Assembly (NCBI GenBank): GCA_965653495.1
Contig: CBFHAJ010000203.1
Coordinates: 1 to 5,639, forward strand
Length of the DNA: 5,639 nt
Direction of reading: 5' to 3'
Source: AG41 sp965653495
Lineage (GTDB): Bacteria; Gemmatimonadota; Gemmatimonadetes; Gemmatimonadales; GWC2-71-9
Under the pieces are notes generated by a model that searched no databases, was not told where the DNA came from, and was given only the letters and a program-made list of their open reading frames with translations. This document shows, piece after piece, positions 4,937-5,639 of this stretch; the stretch's first letter is position 1; every line of letters starts with the position of its first letter. The position numbers and the translations under genes are program-made.

Positions 4937-5029
4937 CGCCACGGACCCGTGCGGCGCCGCGAGATCGTCGATCAGACCCGCGAAGTCCCCGGCCGACGCG
5001 CCACGGACCCGTTCGGCGCCGCGAGGTCG
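4937..5029. repeat. 31-bp direct repeat with 62-bp period
   Basis: Positions 4937-4967 and 4999-5029 match at 29 of 31 bases, starting CGCCACGGACCCGT and ending in GGCGCCGCGAG plus TCG. Similarity continues weakly to the left: CGCGAA at 4916 and again at 4979. Another CGAAAGG at 5041 may begin a decayed third unit. Each unit contains a GC palindrome (GCGGCGCCGC in copy 1, CGGCGCCG in copy 2). The 62-bp period is not a multiple of 3, so the repeat is in different frames in the two copies. That argues against coding. Confidence 0.6.
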
Positions 5030-5277
5030 GCGGCTTGGCTCGAAAGGTCTCCGGAACAGGGAAACAGAACCGGGCCGACCCCAATCAGGAGCCGAACGCC
5101 GCGTGGCGGGAAGGACGCTGGGTCACGACGCAGCCCGTCGCGCTGTTCGCGCGCTCCTAACTGGCACTCCTGCAGACGTTTGACTCCAAGCCCCCGTCCG
5201 TTGCTCGGGCCTTGCTCCCGGCTCCCTAGGTTGGATCGCGTCACCCGATCGCCACCGACTCACACCAGGAGGCGCTT

Positions 5278-5639
5278 ATGTTTGGATCACTTGCAGGACT
5301 CACTCGCCGGGGCCATGTGCTTCGTGCCCTGGCGGCCGCAGGCATCATCGGCGCTGCGGCGTGTCAGGATGCGGATCGAGCCGTCGGCCCCGCCCAAGCC
5401 GTCGCGAGGCCCAGCGCCGCCTTCTTCTTCGGCGGCGCCTATCCTGATCTGATCGTCAAGAGTCTTACGTACTCGCCCAGCGATCCGAATTTTCCCGGCG
5501 TCACGTGGTCGGCAGACGTCCAGTTGACCGCAGTCGTTCGCAACGCCGGCCTCGCAACGGCGGGCGCTTCGATCCTGACGTTCAGCGGCTGGGCTCCGGC
5601 GACGTTGCTGCCGCTCTATCCGGCGCTGTCGATATCCTC
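5278..5639 (+). CDS. exported CARDB-domain protein, probable lipoprotein (5' part)
   Basis: The gene runs off the window; 120 codons are visible. The N-terminus is a signal peptide: basic TRRGHVLRA at 9-17, hydrophobic LAAAGIIGAAA, then Cys29. This gives a loose lipobox (A-A-A-C), so lipid anchoring is likely but not certain. The two arginines before the hydrophobic core (T-R-R-G-H-V-L) also resemble a weak Tat signal. From residue 56 the sequence PDLIVKSLTYSPSDP, followed by ADVQLTAVVRNAGLATAGAS, matches the start of a CARDB domain. This is an immunoglobulin-like fold found in bacterial surface and secreted proteins, often in several copies. The start ATG at 5278-5280 is set by AGGAGG at 5267-5272 with a 5-nt gap. 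No clear -35/-10 pair was seen upstream. The function of the whole protein cannot be told from this part. Confidence 0.88.
   Translation, partial: MFGSLAGLTRRGHVLRALAAAGIIGAAACQDADRAVGPAQAVARPSAAFFFGGAYPDLIVKSLTYSPSDPNFPGVTWSADVQLTAVVRNAGLATAGASILTFSGWAPATLLPLYPALSIS

Larger units (their letters stand above)
4564..5277. other. long gene-free intergenic region with repeats and hairpins
   Basis: About 714 bp separate the divergent helical-protein gene (minus) and the CARDB lipoprotein gene (plus). Long open frames exist on both strands. They are Arg/Pro/Gly-rich, overlap each other and run into the start of the CARDB gene, so I regard them as high-GC artefacts. Supported structure consists of a 21-bp tandem repeat, a GCAA-capped hairpin, a 13-bp GC hairpin and a 62-bp-period direct repeat, each listed separately. 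A T6 run is at 4787-4792 without an adjoining stem. No tRNA, known riboswitch or convincing sigma-70 promoter pair was seen. Both promoters for the flanking genes must lie here. Confidence 0.6.

Noticed and set aside
5180..5208. TTGACT as a -35 box for the CARDB gene
   Set aside because: No acceptable -10 hexamer is found at 16-18 nt spacing (GCTCGG at 17 nt).
4598..5452. 284-residue plus-strand open frame across the gene-free region
   Set aside because: It is Arg/Pro/Ser-rich low-complexity sequence, runs through the 13-bp hairpin and the repeats, and continues out of frame into the well-supported CARDB gene. No domain-like segment is visible.

Overview
The window is GC-rich and bacterial. 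Its gene content points to a Gemmatimonadota- or Acidobacteriota-like chromosome. The clues are an ADOP/MacB-type ABC permease remnant, a Uma2-family nuclease, a small-protein/retropepsin pair and a CARDB lipoprotein. That placement is inference from gene families; there is no rRNA, tRNA or other marker gene in the window. There is no CRISPR array, transposase or integrase.

Layout, left to right. Positions 19-2321 hold two minus-strand genes: a 542-residue exported or lipoprotein-like protein of unknown function (693-2321) and, 62 nt downstream of it, a Uma2-family PD-(D/E)XK nuclease (19-630). Between them is a nested inverted repeat that can form two mutually exclusive hairpins just before the Uma2 start codon. 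Positions 2406-2697 are a plus-strand scar of an ABC transporter permease, made of two family-typical segments in different frames with the middle missing. A tight two-gene plus-strand operon follows: an 82-residue DUF5678-like protein (2838-3086) overlapping by 14 nt a retropepsin-like aspartyl protease (3073-3576). A 20-bp repeat with a GNRA-type hairpin core occurs in direct orientation on both sides of the scar-plus-operon block (2314-2333 and 3641-3660).

Positions 3577-3873 are a convergent intergenic region packed with hairpins, including one of the common C-rich/G-rich intergenic palindromes of high-GC bacteria. It probably ends transcription from both sides. A minus-strand gene for a helical protein of unknown function occupies 3874-4563; a strong ribosome binding site places its start well inside the longest reading frame.

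Positions 4564-5277 (about 700 bp) hold no credible gene. They contain a 21-bp tandem repeat, a GCAA-capped hairpin, a 13-bp near-perfect GC hairpin and a 62-bp-period direct repeat. The window ends inside a plus-strand gene (5278 onward) for an exported, probably lipid-anchored protein with a CARDB domain.

The genes do not form one pathway. The only pair with strong evidence of working together is the DUF5678-like/retropepsin operon, which is the best candidate for a poorly described system. The rest looks like an accessory region with gene decay and intergenic repeats.
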